This document shows positions 19,384-27,201 of a stretch of 64,000 bases of DNA, one piece after another; position 1 is the first letter of the stretch; every line of letters starts with the position of its first letter. The stretch comes from an uncultured Nioella sp. (lineage in GTDB: Bacteria > Pseudomonadota > Alphaproteobacteria > Rhodobacterales > Rhodobacteraceae), in assembly GCA_947498125.1 (NCBI GenBank), contig CANMJH010000001.1, positions 496,001-560,000 on the forward strand, in the 5' to 3' direction. The position numbers and the translations under genes are program-made. The notes beneath the pieces are model-generated. The model did not search any database. It worked only from the letters and a program-made list of their open reading frames with translations, and was not told the origin of the DNA.

Positions 19384-20160
19384 ATGTGCCGATGGGCCGC
19401 TTATTGCGGAGAACCGATTTTCCTCGAAGACGTTATGACACGTCCGCGCCATTCGTTGATCGCGCAGAGCCAACAAGCCGCCGAATGTAAGACCGTCACC
19501 AATGGTGATGGCTTTGGGCTGGCGTGGTATGATCACCGGACCGCGCCGGGCCTCTATCGCGACATGTATCCAGCGTGGTCTGACCCAAATTTGCGTGCCT
19601 TGTGCGAGCAGGTCCGCTCGCATCTCTTTTTGGGACACGTGCGTGCTTCAACGGGCTCGGCTGTGGCCCGCGATAATTGCCACCCTTTCGTCGTCGACCG
19701 TTGGAGCTTTATGCATAACGGTCAGATTGGCGGGTTCGATGGGTTTCGCAAACAAGCGGACATGATGATCCCGGACGAGATCTATACAAATCGTCGCGGG
19801 ACGACGGATAGCGAAGTGATGTTCTTGCTGGCCCATGCCTATGGGTTGGAAGAGGATCCAATTGCCGCGCTGTCCGAGGCGGCAGGTCAGCTGCGCGCGC
19901 TTTCCGAGGCGCATGGTTGCGCGCCGCATATGCGGATCTCGGCGGCTTTATCAGACGGCGAAGCGCTTTATGTCATGCGGGCCTCAAGCGATCACATTGC
20001 GCCGACCGTTTATTATAAATGGTCCGACTCGCGCCGTGGGTGGGCGGTTGTGTCAGAGCCGCTGGAAATGGACGAAACAGGCTGGCACGAATTGCCCCCA
20101 TCCCATCTGGCCCGGTTTACGCGGTCGGGTGTTGATCTGTTTCCGATGGCGGCGGGCTAA
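19384..20160 (+). CDS. class II glutamine amidotransferase (YafJ/EgtC-like)
   Basis: This 258-residue protein starts MCRWAAYCG; after Met removal Cys2 would be the N-terminal nucleophile of an Ntn glutaminase. Supporting motifs are GDGFGLAWYD, LGHVRASTGSAVARDNCHPF, FMHNGQIG and TTDSEVMFLLA. No synthetase domain is attached, as in YafJ or EgtC, so the ammonia acceptor is unknown; the ergothioneine neighbours egtB/egtD are absent. Its last 44 nt overlap, antisense, the 3' end of the following membrane-protein gene. Confidence 0.9.
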   Translation: MCRWAAYCGEPIFLEDVMTRPRHSLIAQSQQAAECKTVTNGDGFGLAWYDHRTAPGLYRDMYPAWSDPNLRALCEQVRSHLFLGHVRASTGSAVARDNCHPFVVDRWSFMHNGQIGGFDGFRKQADMMIPDEIYTNRRGTTDSEVMFLLAHAYGLEEDPIAALSEAAGQLRALSEAHGCAPHMRISAALSDGEALYVMRASSDHIAPTVYYKWSDSRRGWAVVSEPLEMDETGWHELPPSHLARFTRSGVDLFPMAAG

Positions 20161-20929
20161 TTTCCTCTTCGCCAATTTCAGGAAATTCCGGGCGAGGCTG
20201 ACGGAAATACGCTGCCATAAGCGCAAGGCGCATCGACAGGCTGTCTTTTTGCGCATGTAACTGGCGCACGGTCAGGCGGCGGCTGCGCACAACCGCGCGC
20301 GCAACGCGGAAATCCCACCGGCGTTTTCGGTCAAGATAACTTTCCGGCAGCACCCGGCTGATCCGTTTCCAAAGCCAGCCAAGTTGAAAGAAAGCTGCGG
20401 TTTTAAAGGCCATTTTCGCAATGGTCGTCCAAAGGATGCGCCAAAAGGCACCAACTCCGGCGGCAATCATGAAGGGCAATTTCACCGAAAACAGGACGAC
20501 CCACAGCCCAATGGAACTGACCGACAGCGCCAATGTCGCGAAGATAACGATTAGGGCGGCAATGACCTGTTCATACCATTCAAGCCCCCCATACCAGAGC
20601 ATCATTCGCATATATCGAGACTTTAGCGCCAGTTTGTAGCGCGAAAGAACGGCCACAAGCCGGTTCTTTAAGGCCGAGCCAATAAGCATCGGCGTGAGCG
20701 TGCCAAGAATGTATTTCTTGATAAGCTCAAAGCGAAAAAAGAGGGCGGCTTGGGATTTGAACCACAGCAAAACCGATGGCAGCTCAATCGACAGGACTTT
20801 TTGGGCAATTACCTTTAATTGCGTCAAGATCAGCCCGAGGGCGAGCAAAACCTTTGCGCCAAAGACCATCGTCAGCGCGACAGAGGCCGAAGCAACAACA
20901 AGCAGAAGAAGGAAGGCACGCCAGAACAT
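20117..20929 (-). CDS. membrane protein of unknown function
   Basis: A 270-residue protein with hydrophobic segments at about residues 3-40, 75-90 and 118-160, several basic patches in between, and a proline/glutamate-rich soluble C-terminus. No family motif is recognisable. It is third in a same-strand run after the hydrolase and the 79-residue protein. The gene end overlaps the amidotransferase gene on the other strand by 44 nt. No good ribosome site precedes the ATG at 20929, so the start is uncertain. Confidence 0.6.
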   Translation of the reverse strand: MFWRAFLLLLVVASASVALTMVFGAKVLLALGLILTQLKVIAQKVLSIELPSVLLWFKSQAALFFRFELIKKYILGTLTPMLIGSALKNRLVAVLSRYKLALKSRYMRMMLWYGGLEWYEQVIAALIVIFATLALSVSSIGLWVVLFSVKLPFMIAAGVGAFWRILWTTIAKMAFKTAAFFQLGWLWKRISRVLPESYLDRKRRWDFRVARAVVRSRRLTVRQLHAQKDSLSMRLALMAAYFRQPRPEFPEIGEEEISPPPSETDQHPTA

Positions 20930-20992
20930 AGTCCATGGGTGCCGTGCGATCCGGGATTTGTCCAGATCGCAGTGATTTCGAGAGAGGATGAT

Positions 20993-21232
20993 TTAAGCGT
21001 CCTGGCCCTTGGCTTTTTCAATCCGAGCGGCCAGCCATTTGCGGCCAACCTGCTCGGCGCGGCGAATACGGACCGAGGTCATGAATGCCTCTTGCAGGGT
21101 TTGCGAAGCGGAATTCAATGTGGTCGAGAGCTGCTCGATCAAACGTTCATCTTGCAGCTCTGCTTCGGCCTCAAGCGCATCCATTGCCAGCTTATCGGCC
21201 AATTCCGTAATGAAATCGCCGCCGCCTGACAT
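20993..21232 (-). CDS. conserved small protein, helical, unknown function
   Basis: A 79-residue, mostly helical soluble protein (acidic N-terminal half, basic C-terminal half) with no recognised motif. Its ATG overlaps the stop of the upstream hydrolase as TAATG, strong evidence that it is a real, translationally coupled gene. Confidence 0.7.
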   Translation of the reverse strand: MSGGGDFITELADKLAMDALEAEAELQDERLIEQLSTTLNSASQTLQEAFMTSVRIRRAEQVGRKWLAARIEKAKGQDA

Positions 21233-21885
21233 TAGCGGGTCGTCTCGGTCAGGCGACGCCGAACATAGGTTTGCACGCTGTCGATCATTGGATCCATGTG
21301 AGGATCTTCAAAGAAATGCCCGGCGCCATCCATTTCCTGATGGGTAACGGTTATGCCTTTTTGCTCGTGCAGCTTGTCAACAAGGATACGCGTATCTTGC
21401 GGTTTGGCCACACGGTCGGCCGAGCCATTGATGACAAGACCAGAAGACGGGCAGGGCGCGAGGAACGAGAAATCATACATATTTGCAGGCGGGCTGACCG
21501 AGATGAACCCAGTGATCTCGGGCCGGCGCATCAGCAGCTGCATGCCAATCCAAGCGCCAAAACTAAAGCCAGCAACCCAGCAATGTTTGGAGTTTTGGTT
21601 CATCGATTGCAGGTAATCCAGCGCCGATGCTGCATCAGACAGCTCGCCAATGCCCTGGTCATATTCGCCCTGGCTGCGCCCGACGCCGCGGAAGTTAAAC
21701 CGTAACACTGTGAATCCCATGTTATGGAACGCGTAATGCAGGTTGTAGACCACGCGATTGTTCATCGTTCCGCCAAATTGCGGATGCGGATGCAGGATGA
21801 TTGCGATGGGGGCGTCTTTGGATTTCTGCGGATGGTAGCGGCCTTCAAGCCGGCCTTCTGGTCCGGGAAATATCACCTCGGGCAT
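21232..21885 (-). CDS. alpha/beta hydrolase
   Basis: A 217-residue hydrolase with the oxyanion motif LHPHPQFGGTMNN, RFNFRGVGRSQG after strand 4, nucleophile elbow AGFSFGAW (Ser), acid around NGSADRVAKP, and catalytic His in GAGHFFED. This pattern matches the 'YfhR/osmC-linked' small hydrolases; the substrate is unknown. The ATG at 21885 is preceded by AAGGAA at 7 nt; a longer frame to 21957 would run over the divergent promoter region of iscR. Confidence 0.85.
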   Translation of the reverse strand: MPEVIFPGPEGRLEGRYHPQKSKDAPIAIILHPHPQFGGTMNNRVVYNLHYAFHNMGFTVLRFNFRGVGRSQGEYDQGIGELSDAASALDYLQSMNQNSKHCWVAGFSFGAWIGMQLLMRRPEITGFISVSPPANMYDFSFLAPCPSSGLVINGSADRVAKPQDTRILVDKLHEQKGITVTHQEMDGAGHFFEDPHMDPMIDSVQTYVRRRLTETTR

Positions 21886-21935
21886 CGCGGTTCCTTGCGT
21901 TTTTGTACGGGTTGCGCGGTGCCATCGTGCATTTG

Positions 21936-21974
21936 TTGACGAAGGCTTTGTAAGCAACCTAGAATGGTTCTAAT
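21936..21974 (+). promoter_or_regulatory. predicted iscR-suf promoter with overlapping Irr/ICE-like box
   Basis: TTGACG (21936-21941), an 18-nt spacer and TAGAAT (21960-21965) form a candidate sigma-70 promoter. The -10 is part of the symmetric sequence TAGAA-TGG-TTCTA (21960-21972). That matches the core of the ICE motif (TTTAGAA-N3-TTCTAAA) described for the iron regulator Irr in alphaproteobacteria, where suf operons are known targets. Irr bound here would cover the -10. Confidence 0.65.
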
Positions 21975-22091
21975 CAGGGGCCTAAGCAAAGTTGCAAAGG
22001 CGGGTGGATCGCAGTTAAGCCTCCTTGGCGGAAAGGTCAATCTTTTGAACGAGCTTGGCCCGCACGGAGCATGAAAAATGCGGAGTTTTGA

Positions 22092-22553
22092 ATGAAACTG
22101 AGTACCAAAGGGCGTTACGCGATGGTGGCATTGGCGGATTTGGCCCTCCAGAAGGAGGGGGAATTGTCGTCGCTGTCGGAAATTTCCGCCCGGCAGGATA
22201 TCTCGTTGCCGTATCTGGAGCAGCTTTTTGTGAAGCTGCGCCGCGCGGGATTGGTGGACTCGGTCCGCGGTCCGGGGGGCGGGTATCGTCTGGCGCGGGC
22301 AACATCGGATATTCGTGTTGTTGATGTGTTGAGCGCCGTGGATGAAACGGTCAGCGCGCTGCATACCGGCGCTGGCGCGTCTGGCGGCGCGTCGGGCAGC
22401 CGGGCCCAATCGCTGACCAACCGGCTTTGGGAGGGGCTGTCGGCCCATGTCTATGTGTTTTTGCATCAGGCCCGTTTGTCGGATGTCATCAAGAATGACT
22501 TGATGCCCTGTCCGGCTGTGCCGTCGCTTTTGCAAGTCGTGGACGAGGAATAA
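22092..22553 (+). CDS. iscR: Rrf2-family regulator IscR, lacking the usual cluster ligands
   Basis: A 153-residue Rrf2 protein whose winged helix is close to E. coli IscR (KGRYAMVALADLALQ, SLPYLEQLFVKLRRAGLVDSVRGPGGGYRL). In the ligand loop, where IscR has three Cys and a His, this protein reads HTGAGASGGASGSRAQSLTNRLW: no Cys and Asn instead of His. The only Cys is near the C-terminus (MPCPAV). Rhodobacter sphaeroides IscR is known to be cysteine-poor too, so this is a lineage trait carried further. It should regulate the following suf genes. Confidence 0.88.
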   Translation: MKLSTKGRYAMVALADLALQKEGELSSLSEISARQDISLPYLEQLFVKLRRAGLVDSVRGPGGGYRLARATSDIRVVDVLSAVDETVSALHTGAGASGGASGSRAQSLTNRLWEGLSAHVYVFLHQARLSDVIKNDLMPCPAVPSLLQVVDEE

Positions 22554-22568
22554 CTGTTCCTAAATTGC

Positions 22569-22582
22569 GCCGCTAAAGCGGC
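22569..22582 (+). other. short hairpin between iscR and the desulfurase gene
   Basis: GCCGCT-AA-AGCGGC lies 16 nt after the iscR stop within a 105-nt spacer. No T-tract. Possibly a processing or partial attenuation element. Confidence 0.3.
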
Positions 22583-22658
22583 AAGACGTTTCTGGGGCTT
22601 GCCGAGAGGTGAGCCGAAAAACGCCATGATTTGGATGTGAGGCAAGGAAATACGCGAC

Positions 22659-23705
22659 ATGCGGGAACGCACTTATCTGGATTGGAATGCGACAGCGCCG
22701 CTGCGCGATGAAGCGCGAACGGCCATGATCGCGGCGATGGATCTCGTCGGAAACCCGTCTTCGGTTCATTCTGAAGGGCGCGCGGCCGTGTCGCTGGTCG
22801 AGAAAGCCCGCGCGCAAGTGGCCGAAGCGATTGGGGCGCAGGGCGCGGATATCGTTTTTGTCTCGGGCGCAACCGAAGCGGCGGCCTTGGCGTTGAACGG
22901 GCGCGGGATTGTCGGATCGGCGATTGAGCATGATGCGGTGCGCGCGTGGATCAAGGAGGATTTGGCGGTTTCGCCCGATGGGCAAGTGAATGTGCCAGAG
23001 CCAGATCGCGCAACGCTGCAATTGGCAAATTCAGAAACCGGCATTGTGCAGGCTTTGCCCAAAGGTCTGGCCGTTTCAGATCTGACACAAGGGTTTGGCA
23101 AGATGCCGTTCGCCTTTGATTGGTCGGGGATCGATATGGGGCTGATCTCGGCCCATAAAATCGGGGGCCCGAAGGGAATCGGAGCGCTGGTTTTGCGGCG
23201 CGGTCTGGACGTGGAGGCTCAGATTCGGGGTGGCGGGCAAGAGATGGGGCGACGCTCGGGGACAGAGAACATAATTGGCATTGCTGGATTTGGTGGTGCG
23301 GCGGCTGCTGTCACACAAGATTTTGATAGTGGACGGTGGGAAGAGGTTGCCCAATTTAGAAATATTCTAGAAAAGGCTCTGGACCCGGACGGAAATACAA
23401 CTATTTTGGTCGGGAAAGGCGTAACGCGCCTGCCGAACACCACCTGTCTGGTTACACCGGGCTGGAAAGGCGAGACGCAGGTGATGCAAATGGACCTTTC
23501 TGGATTTGCCATTTCGGCAGGCTCGGCCTGCTCAAGCGGTAAGGTTAAATCCAGCTCGGTTTTGCGCGCTATGGGCTTTAGCGAGGCGGATGCAGGATGT
23601 GCAATCCGCATTTCGATTGGCCCGACAACAACGAAAGATCAAGTCATGGCATTTGCTGAGGCTTGGCTTGCTGCGCGGGGCCGGTTTTTGGCGCGCTCGG
23701 CGTAA
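22659..23705 (+). CDS. cysteine desulfurase, IscS/NifS type
   Basis: A 348-residue PLP enzyme that removes sulfur from cysteine as a persulfide. Fold-type I motifs: YLDWNATAPLRDEAR at the start, FVSGATEAAALAL, the PLP-lysine site LISAHKIGGPKGIGAL and the persulfide loop ISAGSACSSGKVKSSSVL with the active Cys. It is shorter than E. coli IscS (404). It stands between iscR and sufB, so the operon encodes two desulfurases; SufS is at the other end. The ATG at 22659 is preceded by AAGGAAATACGC. Confidence 0.9.
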   Translation: MRERTYLDWNATAPLRDEARTAMIAAMDLVGNPSSVHSEGRAAVSLVEKARAQVAEAIGAQGADIVFVSGATEAAALALNGRGIVGSAIEHDAVRAWIKEDLAVSPDGQVNVPEPDRATLQLANSETGIVQALPKGLAVSDLTQGFGKMPFAFDWSGIDMGLISAHKIGGPKGIGALVLRRGLDVEAQIRGGGQEMGRRSGTENIIGIAGFGGAAAAVTQDFDSGRWEEVAQFRNILEKALDPDGNTTILVGKGVTRLPNTTCLVTPGWKGETQVMQMDLSGFAISAGSACSSGKVKSSSVLRAMGFSEADAGCAIRISIGPTTTKDQVMAFAEAWLAARGRFLARSA

Positions 23706-23715
23706 GGAATAGAAA

Positions 23716-23735
23716 GGCGGCGCTTTTTGGCCGCC
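23716..23735 (+). other. hairpin between desulfurase gene and sufB
   Basis: GGCGGC and GCCGCC pair around an 8-nt loop in the 67-nt spacer before sufB. Likely an intercistronic stability element. Confidence 0.3.
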
Positions 23736-23772
23736 AAAAGTAATACCGCCACGGCGGGCAGATGGAGTGGAT

Positions 23773-25293
23773 ATGGCAGTTCTTGAGACCGAAGTGCGCG
23801 AAGGCGTCGATCGCGAAACCGTTGAGACCGTTCAGGCCATGGGCGGTAAGTATAAATACGGTTGGGAAACCGAGATCGAGATGGAATACGCGCCGAAGGG
23901 TTTGAACGAGAACATCGTTCGCCTGATTTCGGAGAAGAATAACGAACCAGAGTGGATGCTGGATTGGCGTCTGCAAGCGTTCAAACGCTGGAAACTGATG
24001 ACCGAGCCGGATTGGGCGTTGCTCAACTATCCTGAGATCGATTTTCAGGATCAGTATTACTATGCCAAACCCAAATCTATGGAAGAAAAGCCAAAGAGCT
24101 TGGATGACGTCGATCCAAAGCTGCTGGCGACCTATGAAAAATTGGGCATCCCTCTGAAAGAGCAGATGATTTTGGCAGGCGTCGAAGGCGCCGAGGATGC
24201 GCCTGCTGAGGGCCGAAAAGTGGCCGTGGATGCTGTGTTTGACTCGGTTTCTGTTGGCACGACCTTCCAAAAGGAACTGGCCGAAGCAGGTGTAATTTTC
24301 TGCTCGATCTCTGAGGCCATTCAGAACCATCCAGAGCTGGTGAAGAAATATCTGGGCTCGGTTGTGCCGATCACCGATAATTTCTATGCGACGCTGAACT
24401 CTGCTGTCTTCTCGGATGGCTCGTTTGTCTATGTGCCGCCGGGCGTGCGTTGCCCGATGGAGCTGAGCACCTATTTCCGGATCAATGCCGAAAATACCGG
24501 GCAGTTTGAGCGGACGCTGATCATCGCCGATAAAGAGGCCTATGTCAGCTATCTCGAAGGCTGCACTGCCCCGCAGCGTGATACCACTCAGCTTCATGCG
24601 GCGGTTGTTGAACTTGTGCTTTTGGATGATGCCGAGATCAAATATTCGACCGTTCAAAACTGGTTCCCCGGGGATGAAAACGGCGTTGGTGGCATCTATA
24701 ACTTCGTGACCAAACGCGCCGATTGCCGGGGTGCGCGGTCGAAAGTGATGTGGACGCAAGTTGAGACCGGATCAGCAATTACCTGGAAATACCCGTCCTG
24801 CATTTTGCGCGGCGACGACAGCCAGGGCGAGTTCTACTCGATCGCCATCGCCAACAACTACCAGCAGGCCGATACCGGCACCAAGATGATCCATTTGGGC
24901 AAGAACACCAAGTCGCGGATCGTTTCTAAGGGCATCTCGGCCGGCAAGGCGCAGAATACCTATCGCGGGCTCGTGACGATGCATCAAAAAGCCAAGGATG
25001 CCCGGAACTATACGCAATGTGACTCGCTTCTGATCGGTAGCGAATGCGGCGCGCATACGGTGCCCTATATCGAGGTCAAGAATAACTCGGCGCGGGTTGA
25101 GCATGAGGCGACGACATCGAAAGTGGATGACGACCAGCTGTTCTATTGCCGTCAGCGCGGCATGGATGAGGAAGAGGCCGTCGCCTTGGTTGTGAACGGG
25201 TTCTGCAAGGAAGTTCTGCAAGCGCTGCCGATGGAATTTGCCATGGAAGCCCAGCAATTGGTGGCCATCTCTCTCGAAGGGTCGGTTGGATAG
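23773..25293 (+). CDS. sufB: Fe-S cluster scaffold subunit SufB
   Basis: This 506-residue protein is the SufB core of the SufBC2D scaffold for iron-sulfur assembly. It shows the beta-helix core with [41 protein letters not shown] and [20 protein letters not shown], the last carrying a conserved Cys, plus C-terminal [22 protein letters not shown] 23773 has GGAG 5 nt upstream; an in-frame GTG sits at 23767. Length is normal. The operon continues after a strong hairpin at 25322-25352. Confidence 0.96.
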   Translation: MAVLETEVREGVDRETVETVQAMGGKYKYGWETEIEMEYAPKGLNENIVRLISEKNNEPEWMLDWRLQAFKRWKLMTEPDWALLNYPEIDFQDQYYYAKPKSMEEKPKSLDDVDPKLLATYEKLGIPLKEQMILAGVEGAEDAPAEGRKVAVDAVFDSVSVGTTFQKELAEAGVIFCSISEAIQNHPELVKKYLGSVVPITDNFYATLNSAVFSDGSFVYVPPGVRCPMELSTYFRINAENTGQFERTLIIADKEAYVSYLEGCTAPQRDTTQLHAAVVELVLLDDAEIKYSTVQNWFPGDENGVGGIYNFVTKRADCRGARSKVMWTQVETGSAITWKYPSCILRGDDSQGEFYSIAIANNYQQADTGTKMIHLGKNTKSRIVSKGISAGKAQNTYRGLVTMHQKAKDARNYTQCDSLLIGSECGAHTVPYIEVKNNSARVEHEATTSKVDDDQLFYCRQRGMDEEEAVALVVNGFCKEVLQALPMEFAMEAQQLVAISLEGSVG

Positions 25294-25321
25294 ACGCTAT
25301 TTCTATCCACATTGTTTTGCG

Positions 25322-25352
25322 CCAGAGAAATTTCAAAATGAAATTTCTCTGG
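25322..25352 (+). other. 14-bp perfect inverted repeat downstream of sufB
   Basis: CCAGAGAAATTTCA and TGAAATTTCTCTGG form a perfect 14-bp stem with an AAA loop, 29 nt after the sufB stop and 26 nt before the next gene. No T-tract follows. It may cap the 3' end of a sufB message, lower expression of downstream genes, or bind a protein as DNA. Confidence 0.6.
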
Positions 25353-25377
25353 ACCGCTCACTAAGGTCTCTGAAACC

Positions 25378-25566
25378 ATGACGACAATTCGCACTTTTTT
25401 GATCCCAGCAGCTTTGACAGGCGCGTTTTGCGCGTGCTTTGCGCTGACGGTTGATCTGGTGCTGTCCATGGTCAACCAATGGCAAGTTGCGGGTCTTGCG
25501 GCTGTATCTGGCTTTCTCGGCTCGATCTTTTCGCGGATTGTTCTTGGGCTTGGACGCGACAAATGA
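25378..25566 (+). CDS. 62-residue membrane protein inside the suf operon
   Basis: Two hydrophobic helices (about residues 6-30 and 37-56) with a short loop and a basic end (LGLGRDK); Cys18 and Cys20 lie in the first helix. No family is recognised. The stop overlaps the FkbM start codon (ATGA), implying coupled translation. Position between sufB and sufC makes it a candidate accessory factor, but nothing in the sequence shows a role. Confidence 0.65.
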   Translation: MTTIRTFLIPAALTGAFCACFALTVDLVLSMVNQWQVAGLAAVSGFLGSIFSRIVLGLGRDK

Positions 25567-26372
25567 CCCATACGTATTTTGACCCATATGAGGTTGAAAA
25601 CCTGCACGCCGAAGTGCGCCGCGCACTGGGCAATAAAAACCGGTTTTGGGCGCCCGATGGCGCGCAGGTCATCGTTTCGCACCGCTATGAAAAACCTGTG
25701 TTCTTCACGATCAACAACGAAGGCGACCGCATTCATAAACGTCAGGGGCGGGGACATTTCTTCGAGGATGATCAGCTAGAGTTTTTGGCGAAGTTCATGC
25801 CCGAAGGCGGCACCTTTTGCGACATCGGGGCCAATATTGGCAATCATAGCCTCTATATGCTGCTGTTTGGCGGCGCGGCGCGGGCGTTGGCCTTTGAACC
25901 GAACCCCAAAACGCTGCGGCTGTTCATGTCGAATATGATCCTGAATGGTGTTGTGGACCGTGTGGCCCTCGACCTTCTTGGGTATGGGCTGTCGGAAGAG
26001 GATGACGAGGGGTGGGCCATCAACATGGTCTCGAAAAACCTTGGTCAGGCAAAGCTTAAGAAAAGCGGCGGCTCTGTTCCGGTGCGCAAGGGCGATACGC
26101 TAATTGGCGATACAAATGTGGATCTGATCAAGATCGACGTTGAGGGCATGGAAATGGGTGCTCTAGCGGGGCTTGAAGCCACCGTTGCGCGCTGCCGTCC
26201 GCCGATTTTCATCGAAGTTGACCACGAAAACCGCGACGCGTTTGATCGGCTGATGATGGAATGGAAATACCAGCTGAGCCAGAGTTTTCCACCCGCTCGA
26301 AATAACCAAAACCTACTGCTTGTGCCCGCAGAGCGGGCCGAGGAGTACCCGAAACCCGGAGATGCGCCATGA
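25563..26372 (+). CDS. FkbM-family SAM methyltransferase
   Basis: A 269-residue protein with the FkbM pattern: GGTFCDIGANIGNHSLYM as SAM motif I, ALAFEPNPKTLRLFMSNMILNG as motif II and VDLIKIDVEGMEMGALAG further on. Members methylate hydroxyl groups on sugars and other small molecules; the acceptor is unknown. ATG 25563 overlaps the previous stop. It separates sufB from sufC, which is unusual for a methyltransferase with no evident Fe-S role. Confidence 0.85.
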   Translation: MTHTYFDPYEVENLHAEVRRALGNKNRFWAPDGAQVIVSHRYEKPVFFTINNEGDRIHKRQGRGHFFEDDQLEFLAKFMPEGGTFCDIGANIGNHSLYMLLFGGAARALAFEPNPKTLRLFMSNMILNGVVDRVALDLLGYGLSEEDDEGWAINMVSKNLGQAKLKKSGGSVPVRKGDTLIGDTNVDLIKIDVEGMEMGALAGLEATVARCRPPIFIEVDHENRDAFDRLMMEWKYQLSQSFPPARNNQNLLLVPAERAEEYPKPGDAP

Positions 26373-26445
26373 CGGAATTCCCCGTCGGCGCCCGTGAAAC
26401 AAATGAATGCGCTGCTTGAAACGCGGCAGCTTGAAAGGAAAAGAC

Positions 26446-27201
26446 ATGTTGGAAATCAAAAACTTGCACGTCTCTTTGGAAGAAGAAGACAAAGAGATCT
26501 TGAAGGGCGTTGACCTGACGGTTGAAGCTGGGAAAGTCCATGCGATCATGGGGCCAAACGGTTCGGGTAAATCCACATTGTCTTATGTGTTGTCCGGCAA
26601 AGATGGCTATGAAGTCACTGCTGGCGAAGCCATGATGGGTGGCGAAGACCTGCTGGACATGGAAGCAGAAGAGCGCGCAGCGGCGGGCCTTTTCCTTGCC
26701 TTCCAATACCCTGTGGAAATCCCGGGCGTTGGCAACATGACCTTCCTGCGGACGGCGGTGAATTCACAGCGCAAAGCGCGCGGCGAAGAAGAGATGAGCG
26801 CGGCCGAGTTCCTTAAAGTGATCCGTGCCAAAGCCAAAACGCTGAAAATCGACGCGGATATGCTGAAACGCCCCGTCAATGTCGGCTTTTCCGGCGGCGA
26901 GAAAAAGCGCAATGAGATCCTGCAAATGGCGATGCTGGAACCCACCATGTGCATCTTGGATGAGACGGATTCGGGCCTGGACGTTGATGCGATGAAACTG
27001 GTCGCAGAAGGCGTGAACGCGCTGCGTGATGAAGGCCGGGGTTTCCTTGTTATCACCCATTACCAGCGCCTGCTGGACCATATCAAACCCGACGTGGTGC
27101 ACATCATGGCAAATGGCCGGATCGTGAAAACCGGCGGGCCCGAGCTGGCGCTTGAAGTTGAACAGAATGGCTATGCTGACATTCTGGCGGAGGTGGCATA
27201 A
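26446..27201 (+). CDS. sufC: SufC ATPase
   Basis: A 251-residue ABC-type ATPase that powers the SufBCD scaffold in the cytosol. Walker A is GPNGSGKST, the signature FSGGEKKRNEILQMA, Walker B MCILDETDSGLDVDA with the SufC-specific Asp-Glu-Thr, and the H-loop VITHYQRLL. The start MLEIKNLHVS follows AAAGGAAA; the in-frame ATG at 26407 is not needed. Stop overlaps the sufD ATG (TAATG). Confidence 0.97.
   Translation: MLEIKNLHVSLEEEDKEILKGVDLTVEAGKVHAIMGPNGSGKSTLSYVLSGKDGYEVTAGEAMMGGEDLLDMEAEERAAAGLFLAFQYPVEIPGVGNMTFLRTAVNSQRKARGEEEMSAAEFLKVIRAKAKTLKIDADMLKRPVNVGFSGGEKKRNEILQMAMLEPTMCILDETDSGLDVDAMKLVAEGVNALRDEGRGFLVITHYQRLLDHIKPDVVHIMANGRIVKTGGPELALEVEQNGYADILAEVA

Noticed and set aside
23644-24759. 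371-codon minus-strand frame across sufB
   Set aside because: Antisense shadow of sufB with no recognisable domain.
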